Origin: Ricordea florida
Taxonomy: Eukaryota; Cnidaria; Anthozoa; Corallimorpharia; Ricordeidae
NCBI GenBank assembly: GCA_949710005.1
Contig: OX453287.1
Coordinates: 16,697,560-16,761,559 of the forward strand
DNA length: 64,000 nt
Reading direction: 5' to 3'
Program-made: the position numbers and the translations under genes
The notes under the pieces: model-generated
Told to the model about the DNA's origin: nothing
What the model saw: only the letters and a program-made list of their open reading frames with translations
Databases searched by the model: none
Part shown: positions 1 to 12,052 of the stretch, in pieces
How positions within the stretch are numbered: the stretch's first letter is position 1
Layout: each line of letters starts with the position of its first letter

Positions 1-3000
1 ATTTGAAACTTTGAAAAGAAACATCACAGCCCCTGGACAACTGTGAGCAAAACAATAATTAAAAGTATTATTCATGGCAAAGTGAACAAAAAGTAAAAGA
101 CATTTTTTAATTAACAATCATTCAACAAAGACGAAGTGATTATCGGTGAATATCCACTGATAATCAATGAGCCTGAGGTGAATAATTGTTTTAGTATAAA
201 TACACAAGTGATTATTTCAAAAAAAGAAAAGAAAAAGCATTGTACAACATGAAAAAGTTTTATTTCATCAAAAGCGCCCGAATGACTGGCAGCCATTTTC
301 TGGACTGGTCACTTATGAGAGCTTTAATCCAATTAGCATAAGACCAAAACAATATAAAAGAATGTAGTTGTTAAAAATCTAGTTGCTGCAATATTAGAAG
401 GTTACATTATTTTTGCCTGCTAAAGAGGGGGTTTGCAAATGTACTGCTAACTCATCCACAGAGATTGAAAACTTGTTGAAAGTGTTGAGTTTTGCAAATC
501 AGACTCTTTGAGTGGTTACTTAAAAGAATGTAGACACAAAAGGAAAAGATCAGTTGATAATCCTCAAAAGTGGTTGCAGTCACGTATGGGAGTGGTTGCT
601 TGCAAGAGCTCTTCATTACAGATCTTAAGTGACAATTCAAATGGGTTTTCATAAAGGTGGTTGTAACTAGAACTGGTCGCTAATGATAGTGCTCAAGAGG
701 AGAGCTTCAACTATATTTGCAAGATGATGATCTGAGTGTTAGCCTTTTATAACAGTGCACCAAAACACTGGCTTAAGTTTGTTTTTAATATTGGAGGAAA
801 TCATAATTATTGACACTTACTGGTTGGCCTCAAGCAGAGTGACTTGCACATTTTCTATAATAACTGGTGTGTTCATAGGTAATGGATGGACATACTGTTT
901 TTTAACGTATAGCTTCAAAGTCACCAGGTTCGCTGTGATCTACAATTAAATTAAAAAAAGGCATTTTACCCAAAGCTGAGATGACACACCCAGTCATAAA
1001 CCACCTTTCATTTTTTTTGTCTAAGGTTGCAAATTGCCATTCTTTAAATCCCCATTCTTTAAATTCCCAAACAAGCTCTCTATTTTTATATTGCCATAAT
1101 TGGAAAATCATCTGTCATTTTTACTGTTTGCTTATGTTAGAAATTATACACCAGAAGCTCTCTAAATGTAACATGGATGACTGAAGTCATCTTTACTATT
1201 ACAATTATACAGTCACATTGATATTCAAATCCTAGCAGTATGCAGGATGTTTGTCTCATGAACCCAGCTTAATAACCTAGCTTCCCATGAGTCCCCTATA
1301 ATAAAATAATATTATTGTAATAAACTTTTATCTCATTGGTAGAGCACGCGATCTACATGCACAACATGTAGGCAGGGTTTTCAAAATGTTTTGAAGTAGA
1401 CGTCAGCAACTGGAAGAGTAGGCGGCTGTGTCAATGTTGGGGCTGGAGCCTCGAGCTGATTGCTGTGACCAGAGTAACCGGTGATATAATTTCAAGTAGC
1501 CGGCGGAACTCCGGCAGCCGCCGGCTTGTTTTGAAAACCCTGTGTAGGAGAAAACGGATTTTCTTGTTTCCAAGTTTTCCAGTGCCAAAAATGCATCATT
1601 TACATAATATTGTTAATTACCAGACATGTACTAGACTTCCTCTAATACAAGTTTCCATTCAAAGTACGGCTTATGTTACAGCAGTACAATAAGCTTCACA
1701 CCATATTTTGCCACAACTTCCAAAGCCATACATATCCCAATAAAGCCCTGTAAGGCCTCTTGTTCAATTTCAATACACATAATAATGGAAGGCAATTTAC
1801 ATTGTAACATAACTGAGAATTTATACCTTGCTGCAGTAGATGTGATTTGTAAACTTCCCAGACAGTCCGCCATAGTGATCATAGTGAAAATGGCTTAGGA
1901 AATAAGCACGACAGCCAGGAATGGCACCGTAACGAAAAGCATCAACTGTTATTGGACAGCCTGGTATCTTTTTGTAGAATGGGCAGTTCCGTCTTGCAGG
2001 GGTAGCACTTTCGCTGACGTCACTTTGCTCTGATGATTGACCCTCGGAGCTATAAATTGGATTCTTTGAATCACGAAGGTTGTACATCTTTCTCCTGGCC
2101 CAGCCATTCTTCCTTTGAGGATTTGGTAAAACCTGTAAAGAATTGCCTTGTTTGGGGATACTACATGTAGCTTGAGGAGAAGGATTGATATTAGCTTGCT
2201 CTTTACGAGGCTTCAAACCAAAATAAACTGCTATGTTTGTTTGTCTTAGAGAGGTTTTGGTACTGGTAGCTTGACTGTTAGTTTTCTTGAAATATGACAT
2301 CAGAGAGGACTGTCTTGAACCATTTCTAGACTCATTAAAAGAAATGTCTTCATTTGATTTTGTATTTTGTAACTGCAACTCAGCTGTTGTCCTTGAGTCA
2401 TGACAACCTTCTCTATCACTAGTTTCCCCAGCATTAGGGCTCTCAAGTTGTGGCATTAAGCACTGCAGTTCCCCAGATGGACAATCAATTCCCCCTTCAG
2501 TAGTACCCACACATGTTTCACGTGCCTGAGTTCCTTCACGCTGAGAAGTACAGCTTTTGCATGATATCCTTTCAACTTTCACATGATCATTAAACAAATC
2601 ATCATCAGATGACCTCTCAACAGAGAAATCAGTATTAACAGTGACTACATTGGTAGTAGAATGTCTGTTAGAATCAAGTGCCAAAGAGGGAAACCCACTT
2701 GAATCAACTCTGCTGATCTTCTGCTCCTCTGAACAGGAAACCAACCGAACAGCATCTTCTGACTTTCTTTTTCTGCAGGGATTATTCTGCTCCCTTTTCC
2801 ATGTTAACTTGCAGTTGTTTACATTTATCATGTCACTTTCTTCAGCTGTGATTGTAGTGCCGTTATCATCTTCATCCTGGCACATATTCTTGTTGCCATC
2901 ATGACAACAAAGCTCCATTTCACTGCTAGAGCAGTGTGTATCTGGTTCCATTTTTACTTTAGAAGGAATGACATCAGTGTCATTGCAACTTCTTTCCAAA

Positions 3001-6000
3001 AGCCGGGGGCTGTTAGTGTCATGTAAGATGTTGTTATCATTATGTTCTGCCAAAAATTTACCTGAGAAGTTCAGCTGTCTGGGATGCCAGCCACTCTTCT
3101 TGAACTTAAATAAAAATACATGTAAGATTTAATGATAAGAGTCTTTATTGACTAAAGGACATTAAAATTGTAATATAATATGTAGTTTTTTTTTAACTCT
3201 TATAGAACATTCCTAAACTACAATAATATTGTAAAAGCTAACTCTAGTAATAATATGGGAAATGAATTCAAGAAACAATAACTATAGGTTAAGAGTAACA
3301 GGTAGGAAATAACTGACCAGGAATCGAAAAATGGTTCTTGATAGTCAATGTTTAGAAGCAAGCAGATCTTGCACCAACAATACACTTATAGATCATGTAT
3401 TGTCATTTAATAATATAAAAAGAAGGCTCACACTGACAAGAGCGATACATCTTTGAGTTCAAATAAGGATTTAAGTAAACTTTATATATCCGCTTTCCCA
3501 CAGCAAAGTAATTTTAATAGGTTTAGTTTGGTTCTTTGCTTTGATGTGGTTCTTTGCTTTTGCGACTACCACAGTAACAAGAGGGCAACATGTACATGAC
3601 AAATAACTTAATACAGCAAAGCAAAAATAAATTGTGCTGTGGCAAGGGTGACACCCTCTCACAATGACAAAAAGGTTGGCCATTGTTATGTAACACTACT
3701 TTGCATTTTTATGATTTTCTTTTCATGTTTGCATAACAGTATATATGTTCAGACAATACCGTAAAAGAACCTCTTATGCCAATTAGCATACAAGGGGAAA
3801 ACTTTTGTATCAGGCATAGAGTGGGAGGAGTTGAGAAAAAATGCCAGTGTCGCTGAAGGGGGAGGTGGGTAGGGCAAAACCAACGCAAAGGCTAGACCAT
3901 GAAAGAGGACATTACTGCACCTGGGTGCTTGAAAAGGATGGAAAACCCAGTAGGGGATACAGTGCAAGAATACACCACTCAGTACATGATGCATGCAACT
4001 GTTTGTAAAGTCAGCCATATCAAAGCCATAATCTTACCTTTTGAGAGAGTGAGAATGCATGTTAGCTTTCTACTTACATCAACTCTGTCAATACTTTTGT
4101 ACTGTTCACTGTTGGCTTCTGGGGAAAAATGACTCCTACTTGCAGCCAAAAGTCTGTGGTTGTACCTCTTAAAGTGAGGAGAATATGTGGATTTACAGTT
4201 GAAGCCCTCAGGGCAGTCACCTTGATGAATTAAAACACAATAGCTATAAAAAATCAATACTATTACCACATTTGCATTTCACTAACAGAGGGATACTTGA
4301 CTTCTAATTTAAGCAATTAGCCCTAGAACCACCTAGCAATGTCTGCTAGATATTTAGCAGACCTAACATAAGATTTTCCCAATCATGTTTCCTGTAGCTA
4401 GTGTCAGCCTACACTAGCAACCGATATGTCAGCCAATATATTGACCGAGTGTGAGTCAAGTGTCAGTTGTGTATCGGTCGAGTATCGGCCAAATGTTGAT
4501 TGATATAATCAGCTGATACTCAACTGCTACTCAGGCAATATCTTACTTTTGAGTGTTGATGTATTAGCCAATAATGTTGGTGATCCATCAGTGAACTATC
4601 GTTGAACTATCAGTGAACTATCCATGAACTATCAGTCGACTGTTGGTGAAGTATCGGTGATGTAACTGCATTTGAGTTAGCAAATATCTCAATTAACAGG
4701 CCAAAGGACAACCTCTTGCATGGCGAAAGATGTGCACTGATAGAACTATTGAGTGCCGGTCCATAGTGTTGACCAACAATCGGTAGATATATTGACAGAT
4801 ACTCAGCCGAAATAATTTATTGAACAAGTGTTGGTCAACATATCCATTGCAAGCGTTGGCTGATACTACCTGCAGCAAACATGATCCAGGATTTTTGGTA
4901 ACGTTTGAAAGTACCAGAGTAAAAAGTTCAATGAGTAGACACAAAAACAGTAAAAACATTAAACATAATTATTATCATTTTGCTTGAATTACAAGACGTT
5001 ACAAGTAGGACAGCCAGATGTTGCGTCCATCATCTGGCCATTTACAGTGTACAAAACCCCTGAAGAAGTGTATTCTATTGTATTCACTAGGTAGAATAAA
5101 TAATCAGATTTTGAAACTGAAATGGTTCAGTAACTGACACACTATTGCAACATCTACATGTGTACCTACAGACTCTGATTTATAGGTCCATTGAGGAAAC
5201 AGCTATAATTTTCTCTCTGGAGTATAATTTTCCAGAGACCTGTCTACATTTTCCAGAGGTGGACAAGTTTTGCTATGTCAAATTAAACAAGTCCCAGTTG
5301 ACTGGAAGCCATGATTAATGAGCGCACAAGGTGTTGAGCTATATGTACATGTGGTTTTCTAGCTGACATACCAGAACTGTCTAAAATGAAAGTATATTCT
5401 AACAAGAAAGATGGGAGGATCTACCTTAATGGAATGGCTTTACAATTAAAATGAACAAAACATATACTACTTACTAACCAAGAGGAGGTTATTACAGAGA
5501 AATCTTGGACCGAGCCCTTGAGGTATTGACTGAGTAATGAGGCCGAAGTCTGAGATTTCCCTACAATGACTGTATGGACTGGGTTAATAAGTTATGTCTT
5601 ATAGAATATGGTCTTTTTCGCACTGAAGATTTTTCAATGTCCACTTGCATGTGCAAGAGGTCATTCAATGTCATGTTCACTGAACATGAACCATGCAATA
5701 GAAACCAGAAGTGAGAGAAGAAACAGTTTCTTTGAAAATGAGACACCCTTTATCTATATTCGAAAAAAAAATTTGGAAAAATCTTCAAAATGCCTAGTCA
5801 TTAAAAGGAAATCTTGCCCACTCAGCAGTCAACCAGAGCATGCATAGTATTGTAGCCACAAAACCACAAAAGAAATGCAGAGAAGCAAAAATATCATGCA
5901 TTAATATTATACTGTTATTAATAATGCATGGTCTCTGATAGTTTACGTGCCACTTTCAGATACACTATTCTCCTTAGTGGTCAATTAACAGTCTACAGTG

Positions 6001-6588
6001 CCAGTAGGGAGAATCAGTTTGAGCGTCAACGTGTTATTAAAGATCATTTTCTTTATTCTCTTGCCGTGTATTCATTGCTACTAGTACATGTATATCGAAT
6101 CTTGATCACTAATTGCAATTAATCGCAATAGATAACTTACCTACATAGGAGTACTTCGTTTCCAGACAATCAGAAATGTGCCAGTTAGGGGACTCTACTG
6201 TTAGAGCACTAAAAGGCATCTGACATTTGGGACAATAATCAACCGCAAATTCGTTTTGGGCTTTCTTCTGCGGTGTTTCCTTGGCCGTAGTAGAGAGCGA
6301 AACAGAGCTAGCAGATTTTGAGCCATTATCATTCGAACAACCTGATCTCCCATGCTTCTGTTTCCCTTTCTTCTCAGATCCGCTGTTTCGGACCCTTTTC
6401 CCGTTAGGTTTCGAGTTATTTTCACCTTTACATGTCGGTGATGTTTGAGAATCACTCACATTCCTACACAACTTTGCTGGTTTGTTTCTGATAGTTCTTG
6501 ACGATCTAGTCCGTTTATTTGATTTTTTTCTCCATAACTTTAGAGATTTATCGTCCCAAACATCTTCATCGTCTTCGCTGCTTCCCAT
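1..6588 (-). CDS. DCLRE1A: DNA cross-link repair 1A protein (SNM1A), 5' five exons, 3' end beyond window
   Basis: This is a metallo-beta-lactamase/beta-CASP 5'-3' exonuclease of interstrand cross-link repair in the nucleus. Minus-strand coding exons are 6588-6141, 4220-4078, 3104-1827, 939-821 and 40-<1; every junction is GT-AG and the phases (1, 0, 0, 2) fit, giving 676 codons so far. Residues 119-141 form a C2HC ubiquitin-binding UBZ4 finger (C119, C122, H137, C141). Exon 2 starts with a C-x5-C-x6-H-x5-H motif (C152, C158, H165, H171) resembling a PBZ-type CCHH finger. Two PIP-box-like PCNA motifs lie at 462-469 (QSSLMSYF) and 485-492 (QTNIAVYF). The metal-binding HFHYDH is at 602-607; exon 5 begins the next core motif, HCPGAV. 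The middle is acidic, Ser-rich and probably disordered. The start at 6588 is the first ATG of the open frame and gives the acidic N-terminus. The rest of the nuclease domain must lie left of base 1. Confidence 0.93.
301..700. repeat. Interspersed repeat, inverted copy of the one at 63540-63880
   Basis: The stretch from about 301 matches the reverse complement of 63850-63880 (actggtcacttatgagagct against actggtcgttcaagagagct). Near 465-500 it again matches the reverse complement of 63730-63760 (cttgttgaaa then gttgagtt). The repeat lies in the DCLRE1A intron between exons 4 and 5. I see no terminal repeats or coding capacity and cannot name the family. Confidence 0.55.
1373..1542. mobile_element. 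MITE with 14-bp TIR and 6-bp TSD
   Basis: The element begins cagggttttcaaaa and ends ttttgaaaaccctg, a perfect 14-bp terminal inverted repeat. It is flanked on both sides by TGTAGG (1367-1372 and 1543-1548), a 6-bp target duplication. The 170-bp interior is GC-richer than the surroundings (cagccgccggc near 1515) and has no ORF of its own. The sequence it interrupted (1333 on) reads ttggtagagcacgcgatcta, like a tRNA A-box region, so it may sit inside an old tRNA-derived SINE. Host context: intron 3 of DCLRE1A. Confidence 0.75.
4400..4870. repeat. Degenerate minisatellite in DCLRE1A intron 1
   Basis: Variants of tatcggtcgagtatcggcc recur from 4430 to 4500 and again from 4770 to 4870. In between, 4590-4650 holds about four 12-bp units of the type agtgaactatcg. 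The many minus-strand stops and lack of splice sites argue against coding use. Confidence 0.6.
5485..5575. repeat. Short interspersed repeat, inverted relative at 59262-59345
   Basis: The block around gaggtattgactgagtaatg followed by gaggccgaagtctgagattt matches the reverse complement of 59270-59330 (tctcagatcttggcctatcg, then ctcagtcaatacatcaagg). The two copies lie in introns of different genes (DCLRE1A and DNAAF9). No coding potential is seen. Confidence 0.5.
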
Positions 6589-6822
6589 TTTTATGACACC
6601 ATGAAGTAATACTCAAAGTTATAACTCAGATTCCAACCCGTTGCCATCTTTGTTTCATTGTCTCTCATCAGGTTGGTTTTTGCCCGCCTTAAATGGGGAA
6701 TTCCGCTGGCCAGGGAGTCGATTGCCTCATCGTGGCTTGTTCGAATGCAATCGTCGATCGTCTCTGTTTAAGACATTTTTGGAAGCGATCTCCGTAGAAC
6801 AAAGTATTCTACTCAAAGAAAG
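6589..6822. promoter_or_regulatory. Shared head-to-head promoter of DCLRE1A and the LRR gene
   Basis: Only 234 bp separate the DCLRE1A start codon (minus, 6588) from the LRR-gene start codon (plus, 6823), so both core promoters and 5' UTRs must fit here. A YY1-like site (GCCATCTT, 6643-6650) is visible; there is no convincing TATA box. Transcription starts cannot be placed. Confidence 0.6.
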
Positions 6823-9800
6823 ATGTTGACATTGGAGAAAGCAACTCTACAGAGAATTGCTAAGGACATAGATGTGTGGTGTGATGAATCGCTGGTTGAT
6901 TTTCATCGCTACATGTACTTGCTTGGACCATTCGATGGATTGAGTGCGTAATGATTCCTTTATTTCTTCTTTTATCCTTTTTCTTATTAGTTCCTTACAG
7001 CCAGATCTCTAATTGCAGTTACGTATACTTACAATACCTGCCAAATTTTAAATGCGTGCAATTTTCGTTTCATCTTGACAAACATTCCAGCGACTTCCGA
7101 AGATTCCCGACAATTTTCCTAAGACTTTCGAACGTTGGTGAAAATGCCCGAAGATGTTGGACGACCTTTGATTTCAGCGTGCTGTGATTCATTTAGGACA
7201 AGCCGATATTAAGCTCCTTTTTTGGAATATTTTTGGGGAGATTGAATTGGATTTTTGTCATTAATGTGTTAAAGAATAAATTGTCTGGATTCATAAATCA
7301 GGTGCAAGAAATTGACCTTGATTGTATGCATTAACAAATACTTGAATTTAATCCTGAACAAAATAAGTAATCAGATTCCCAAGACTGTGCCTTTTTTCCA
7401 ACCCTAGCAGCTTCACAGCAGTAAGGGCTGGTGGAGAGAGTTGGTGTAATCAATCTTTGTCAAAAATGAGTAAATTAGGGGGTATTGAAATTACAGAACT
7501 GAGTTGGGTTTTATCCACTGTCTAAGTACAGTATGTCATGGTAATTGACTTTCTTTACAATTCTCCTATGGATTATTAATGTGTTTGAGAATTTTATCGG
7601 AAATTAGTAGTTTAAACTTGTTGTTTACTATGTTTTGTTTCCAATTGTCAGACTCTCACCTGATTCAAGAACTTCTGAACATCCTCTCTGACCAAAAACG
7701 TCTGAAAGTGTCCCATCTTCATGTCTTTTTGCACTCAAATATCAAACATCTGGATTTCAGTGTATGCAGCTCTCTTATCAGTGATCAAGTCCTTGGTATT
7801 GTTGGAAGCCGCTGTAAGGTGTGCAAACTAAACTTAGCACTTATAATGCATGGTAGACTCATAGAAAAGTAAAGAATGGAACTAATATACCTGTACCAAT
7901 TGGCACTTTTTGTCCTCTTCGATGGCCATCACCTCATGTAGATTTGATGTGGATGTTCTTGCCAGAGATAGGCAGAGCGGATCCCTGTGCTGTGTGTTAT
8001 ATGAGCTAATAATCATGGCACAGCTAAATTCATGAAGTAGGGTAGGTAGGTAGGTTGCCTTTATTTATAGACGATTAATATAAAAGCAGAAAGCTTGTGG
8101 GGTCGTGTACAATACTATACTACTAGATTATAAAATTCACATACAGCTAAATATGAAATACTAATTAAATGTAGTTGAAAACGTGTTGAATGCTAAAATG
8201 CAACTTTGAAACAAATGAACTAAATTCAAATATATACAAAGTCTTCAAGTTCAAATCTAGTGGTCGATGCTGATACAATATTGAATTTAACGGCCCTAAA
8301 AATCTCTGAACGTTTGAGCTTTTTGGTAAGATCATATTGGCTTACATCAACTAGATCAGTACATTTGTAAGTCAGCTTGTTTCAAAACGACCAAAAATGT
8401 TATGCGAGGAGCTTGGAGGTCTGTACCACGTACTTACTAAAAAAGGTCTAGAGTGCGGTCTAGTAATTTCAATAACAAGACATTCAAGTTCATCATCATC
8501 CCGCACATGATAATTGATATTGGTTCGTAAATAAATACAGACACCACCACCGCATCTCCCACTCACCGGACGATCCCTCCTAACGACTTCAAATCCCGGT
8601 AGATAGATTTCGGAATCAGTAATAAAACTGTCCTGCTGAGCATTGCTTCGCTTTTACCCGGGTGGGGTGTTAGCTTGTTAGTGAGACACCATGTGCAATG
8701 TGCAATGGCTTCAGATTTCATCAGCCGTTGTACCTATACAATAAATAGTGGTGTCATCAGCAAACATGTACACCATTCGTGTCACTACAGACATTGGTAA
8801 GTCCTTCATAAACATTGTGAAAAGCATAGGCCCCAGAACCGACCCTTGCAGTATGCGTATAACACTGGAAGCATTCCTGATTAAGCACTGTTTACACTTG
8901 TCGATTTTGTCAGCCCTTTAGGTAGCTCTTTAACCAGTCTAAAAGAGAGCCTCTAATACGAAAGTCTCTTTGCAGCTTTGTTTCGAGAATAATGTGACGT
9001 ACACTGTCAAACGCCTGTTTGAAACTGGCAAAGGCTACCGCTACAACTAATCTATAATCAACTGCACTCCTCCACGTTTCAGTGAGATGTAACAACAGTT
9101 CTGTCGAATGCCCAGTGCGGTAGGCCCATTGTTTATCTGATACTAATTCCGCGTTCTCTTTAAAGCAGTGGCGTACAAGTGCATCGTTTACTAAGGATTC
9201 GATCATCTTGCTCGGGACGCTTAGTAATGAGACCAGCCTGTAGTTTCCTCTATTCGCTTCGTCATCCTTTTTGAAAACTAGGGTAATTTTTTTGTTTTCC
9301 AGCTTGTTAAGACAGTTTTAGTGTCTATACTATGTCGGTCGAAACTACCCAAGGAAGGGATGATAGCGTCTTCTGCTAGTCTCAGTAGCTTCGGTTGAAT
9401 GTTACCTGAGCCCATCGATTTGTTGGCATTCAACGCTTCAATTTTGTTTCGTATTGCGAGACTCGAAACGTGAACCTCGGCAAGCAAAGGTACAGTCCTA
9501 TCATCTTTTACACCGCTGGTGGCTCCATGTCCGTTGTCAATTGTTGGCGGAAAATTACTCGCAAGCTTTTGCCCTTCCGTTGCAAAGTAAGAGTTCATAG
9601 GGCAGGCTTTTTCTTCGTCAACAAGGGCTTAAGTGCCATCGTCTCTTTTCACGGGCCCAATGTTCTTCCGCGCTTTGGGATCTGGCTCCCTTTATAAGGT
9701 TCCAATGTGCACTCGGTGATGCACTTCGCTAAACTGACATCAAGAAATATGCAGTCTTGGATTTTGAAGCTCTGGTGTAACATTAAGGAGGTGCAAAGCC

Positions 9801-11515
9801 GTACACTTGTAAATTAGCAGGCATTTTATATATTGTGTGGATAGTTTGTAAAGAAACTGGTGCTGCGTCGGTGGGGAATTGAAACACAAATTGGGATAAT
9901 CAAACGAATTGATAAAAGTAAGTTATACCACCGTAAGGTAAAAGGGAGGTGCTAACGTTTCGAGCGTTAGCCCTTCGTCGTAAGGTAAAAGGGAGGTGCT
10001 AACGTTTCGAGCGTTAGCCCTTCGTCGTAAGGTAAAAGGGAGGTGCTGACGTTTCGAGCGTTAGCCCTTCGTCGTAAGGTAAAAGGGAGGTGCTGGCGTG
10101 TTTAGCGTCAGGTCTTCACTCCGACGAAGGGCTAACGCTCGAAACGTCAGCACCTCCCTTTTACCTTACGACGAAGGGCTAACCCTCGAAACGTCAGCAC
10201 CTCCCTTTTACCTTACGGTGGTATAACTTACTTTATCAATTCGTTTGATTATCCCAATTTCTTGTGTATTTTATATAGTTTCTTTGTGACTAAAGTGACG
10301 GCCAGCTTTTTTGTAGTCTCAAAGGGGTTGTTTATTTTGTATTTTCAGAAGATGACCCATCTTTCCCTGAAGAACTGTACACGTCTCACCACAAAAGCAT
10401 TGAAACAGATTTCAAGGAATCTGCCACTTCAAAGCTTAGATGCAAGTGGATGTGTAGCATGCACAGATGGTGTGTTAGAGTGCCTAGGAGCATTCTGCCA
10501 ACAATTGAGAATACTAAAGGTCGACTCCTGTTCTCAAGTCACTGATGCTGGTGTCGCTGCTTTGTGTGGGGACGAAAACAATCCCAGATGTAGATTACTG
10601 TGGGAAGCCAATTTCGCGTCAACCAAAGTCACTAGTACTGGTCTCCAGCTGATTCTATCAACACAGCGTGAGCTTCAAAGATTCTCCATAGCAACCCCCA
10701 CATCTTCTGAGATTTTTTATTTCTCTGACCTGTCGGTTACAAGACTTAATTCGATAGACGTTTCACATTCTTCTGTGACGGACTCATCTGTCAGCAACTT
10801 GTGCAAAATTTGTCCTTTGCTCTCTGAACTTTCTCTGAATTGCTGCCCTGCTGTCACTGGGATTTCTCTAAGGAGTATTGCTACACTTTCTTACCTTAAG
10901 TGTCTCAATATTGCTGGTAACTCGGCAGTCAAGTTCCGCCCGCATTTGGAGGAGTTTCTCAAGACTTCAGGGGCCCTGTTAGAGGTACTTAACATTTCTG
11001 GAATGGAAAGTGTTGATACTGCAATACTTGGATCTCACTGTCGATCATTGCGTAACCTTATTATGGCCGACTGCACGAATGTTGCAGGTAATTTTATCAG
11101 AGTTGCTGGCCAGCAAATTGAGTTTATGTCGATGGCAAAGGCTTGCCACCATCTTGAATCCCTTAGCTTGCATGGCTGCCAGTTTTCTCGCCACGAATCA
11201 ATGAAGGAACATCTTTTTGCCATTGTGTCGAGTTCCGTGAACCTACGTGTGTTAGATTTGTCCGCTATTGAAGATCTAGGTGATGATGTCATGCTCCCAC
11301 TTGCCCAGTCATCAGCGTTTTCTTGTCTCTATTCTCTGAATCTTTCACGGTGCTGTGAAGTCACTGTTGAATCAGTTGAACCGATTGTAAGTGCGTGTAA
11401 AAGCCTGACTCGGCTAGATCTCTCATATTGCCAAAATATATCGCGTGGAGACGCGGAGAATTTGCGACGGATGTCCAAAGAGCGGGGGTGTGGGGTCAAA
11501 GTGTTGTGGGTATAA
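6823..11515 (+). CDS. Leucine-rich-repeat protein (cysteine-containing, F-box/LRR or AMN1 style), 484 aa
   Basis: Three coding exons, 6823-6943, 7652-7818 and 10349-11515, have GT-AG junctions and phases 1 and 0, giving one uninterrupted 484-residue frame. Repeats of about 24-27 residues follow the cysteine-containing LRR pattern seen in FBXL and AMN1 proteins, for example MTHLSLKNCTRLTTKAL, LQSLDASGCVACTDGVL, LSELSLNCCPAVTGISL and LTRLDLSYCQNISRGDA. The first ~75 residues (exons 1 and 2) are helical and do not show a clear F-box, so E3-ligase adaptor function is not supported. No signal peptide or membrane segment is visible; a cytosolic or nuclear scaffold role is inference. Intron 2 (2.5 kb) is filled by a LINE remnant and a large inverted repeat. 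The ATG at 6823 was chosen because it opens the spliced frame. I do not recognise the exact orthologue. Confidence 0.82.
8041..9700 (-). mobile_element. Degenerate non-LTR (LINE, CR1/Jockey-like) retrotransposon with rearranged domain order
   Basis: Minus-strand translation gives reverse transcriptase pieces. 9598-9278 is the pre-RT linker; 9206-8910 contains the YRTGHSTE and FDSVRH motifs; the catalytic box FADDTTIY reads at about 8770-8740. Downstream of these on the same strand (about 8640-8372) lies an apurinic endonuclease piece (SGRCGGGVCIYLRTN then STWYRPPSSS). In an intact LINE the endonuclease precedes the RT. Frames are shifted and interrupted, so the copy is dead. A run of ggta repeats at 8041 may be the 3' end. 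It lies inside intron 2 of the LRR gene, antisense to it. Confidence 0.8.
9888..10260. repeat. Inverted repeat built of 47-bp tandem units
   Basis: Left arm: aaattgggataatcaaacga at 9888, then units starting at 9932, 9979, 10026 and 10073, each containing ggtgctaacgtttcgagcgt. Right arm: at least two units in inverted order ending tcgtttgattatcccaattt at 10260. The arms are nearly identical, so the sequence could fold into a long cruciform or hairpin. A single-ended copy is at 50337-50430 and diverged relatives lie near 47000 and 62810. Confidence 0.85.
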
Positions 11516-12050
11516 ATCCTCAGGGGTTTTTATCCCATCTGGACCAATTCTGGCAAAACCGTGGTCCAAAGCAACATTGACCGCTCATTCCGAACGCTTT
11601 TGCTTCGTTTTCAATGAACCATTATCACAATAACTAGAAATAGTTTAATTCCAATCTTTCCAAATTATCCAATCCAGGGATTAATTTACTACTCAGTCCT
11701 AAGCAAAGGCCTGCAATGTCATCGTTCTGTGGGACGCTACTGAAGAGTACCGCACTGTGGTGACTATATATTTGAGTAAACACACTCATGGGTGAGTTCC
11801 CTTTTTTCGCTCGTCCAAAAGGTTGGTTCTTAAAACTGCCCAACCGCAAATTGCTAGGCTACCATTTCGAGTAAGTTCGTCTTTTCCGTAAAGCTGTTTG
11901 TACACAAACTGTGGTCGAGAAAACGGCATGTTACTTGCGAATAGAACGGTATTGTTATTAGCCCTCTATTGTTTATACTTGTGACTATCTTGACAATAAG
12001 GTGTGATTTTTTTCTCTTTGTTTTTTTTTTTTACAGAATAAATCAGTTTA
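11516..12050. other. Downstream region of the LRR gene, no gene seen
   Basis: It probably contains the 3' UTR. I found no coding exon; an AATAAA just before the MITE (12038 region) may serve as a polyadenylation signal, but this is weak. Confidence 0.3.
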
Positions 12051-12052
12051 TT

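Noticed and set aside
1676-1820. Continuation of DCLRE1A exon 3 as open frame
   Set aside because: A donor (CAAG/gtataa) at 1827 joins in phase 0 to 939, which restores the conserved nuclease sequence; the open frame past 1827 does not.
9932-10120. Regular direct repeats resembling a CRISPR array
   Set aside because: The 47-bp units abut without unique spacers, and the surrounding genes are eukaryotic.
11035-11292. Minus-strand ORF opposite the LRR gene
   Set aside because: A shadow of the LRR coding exon with no independent signals.
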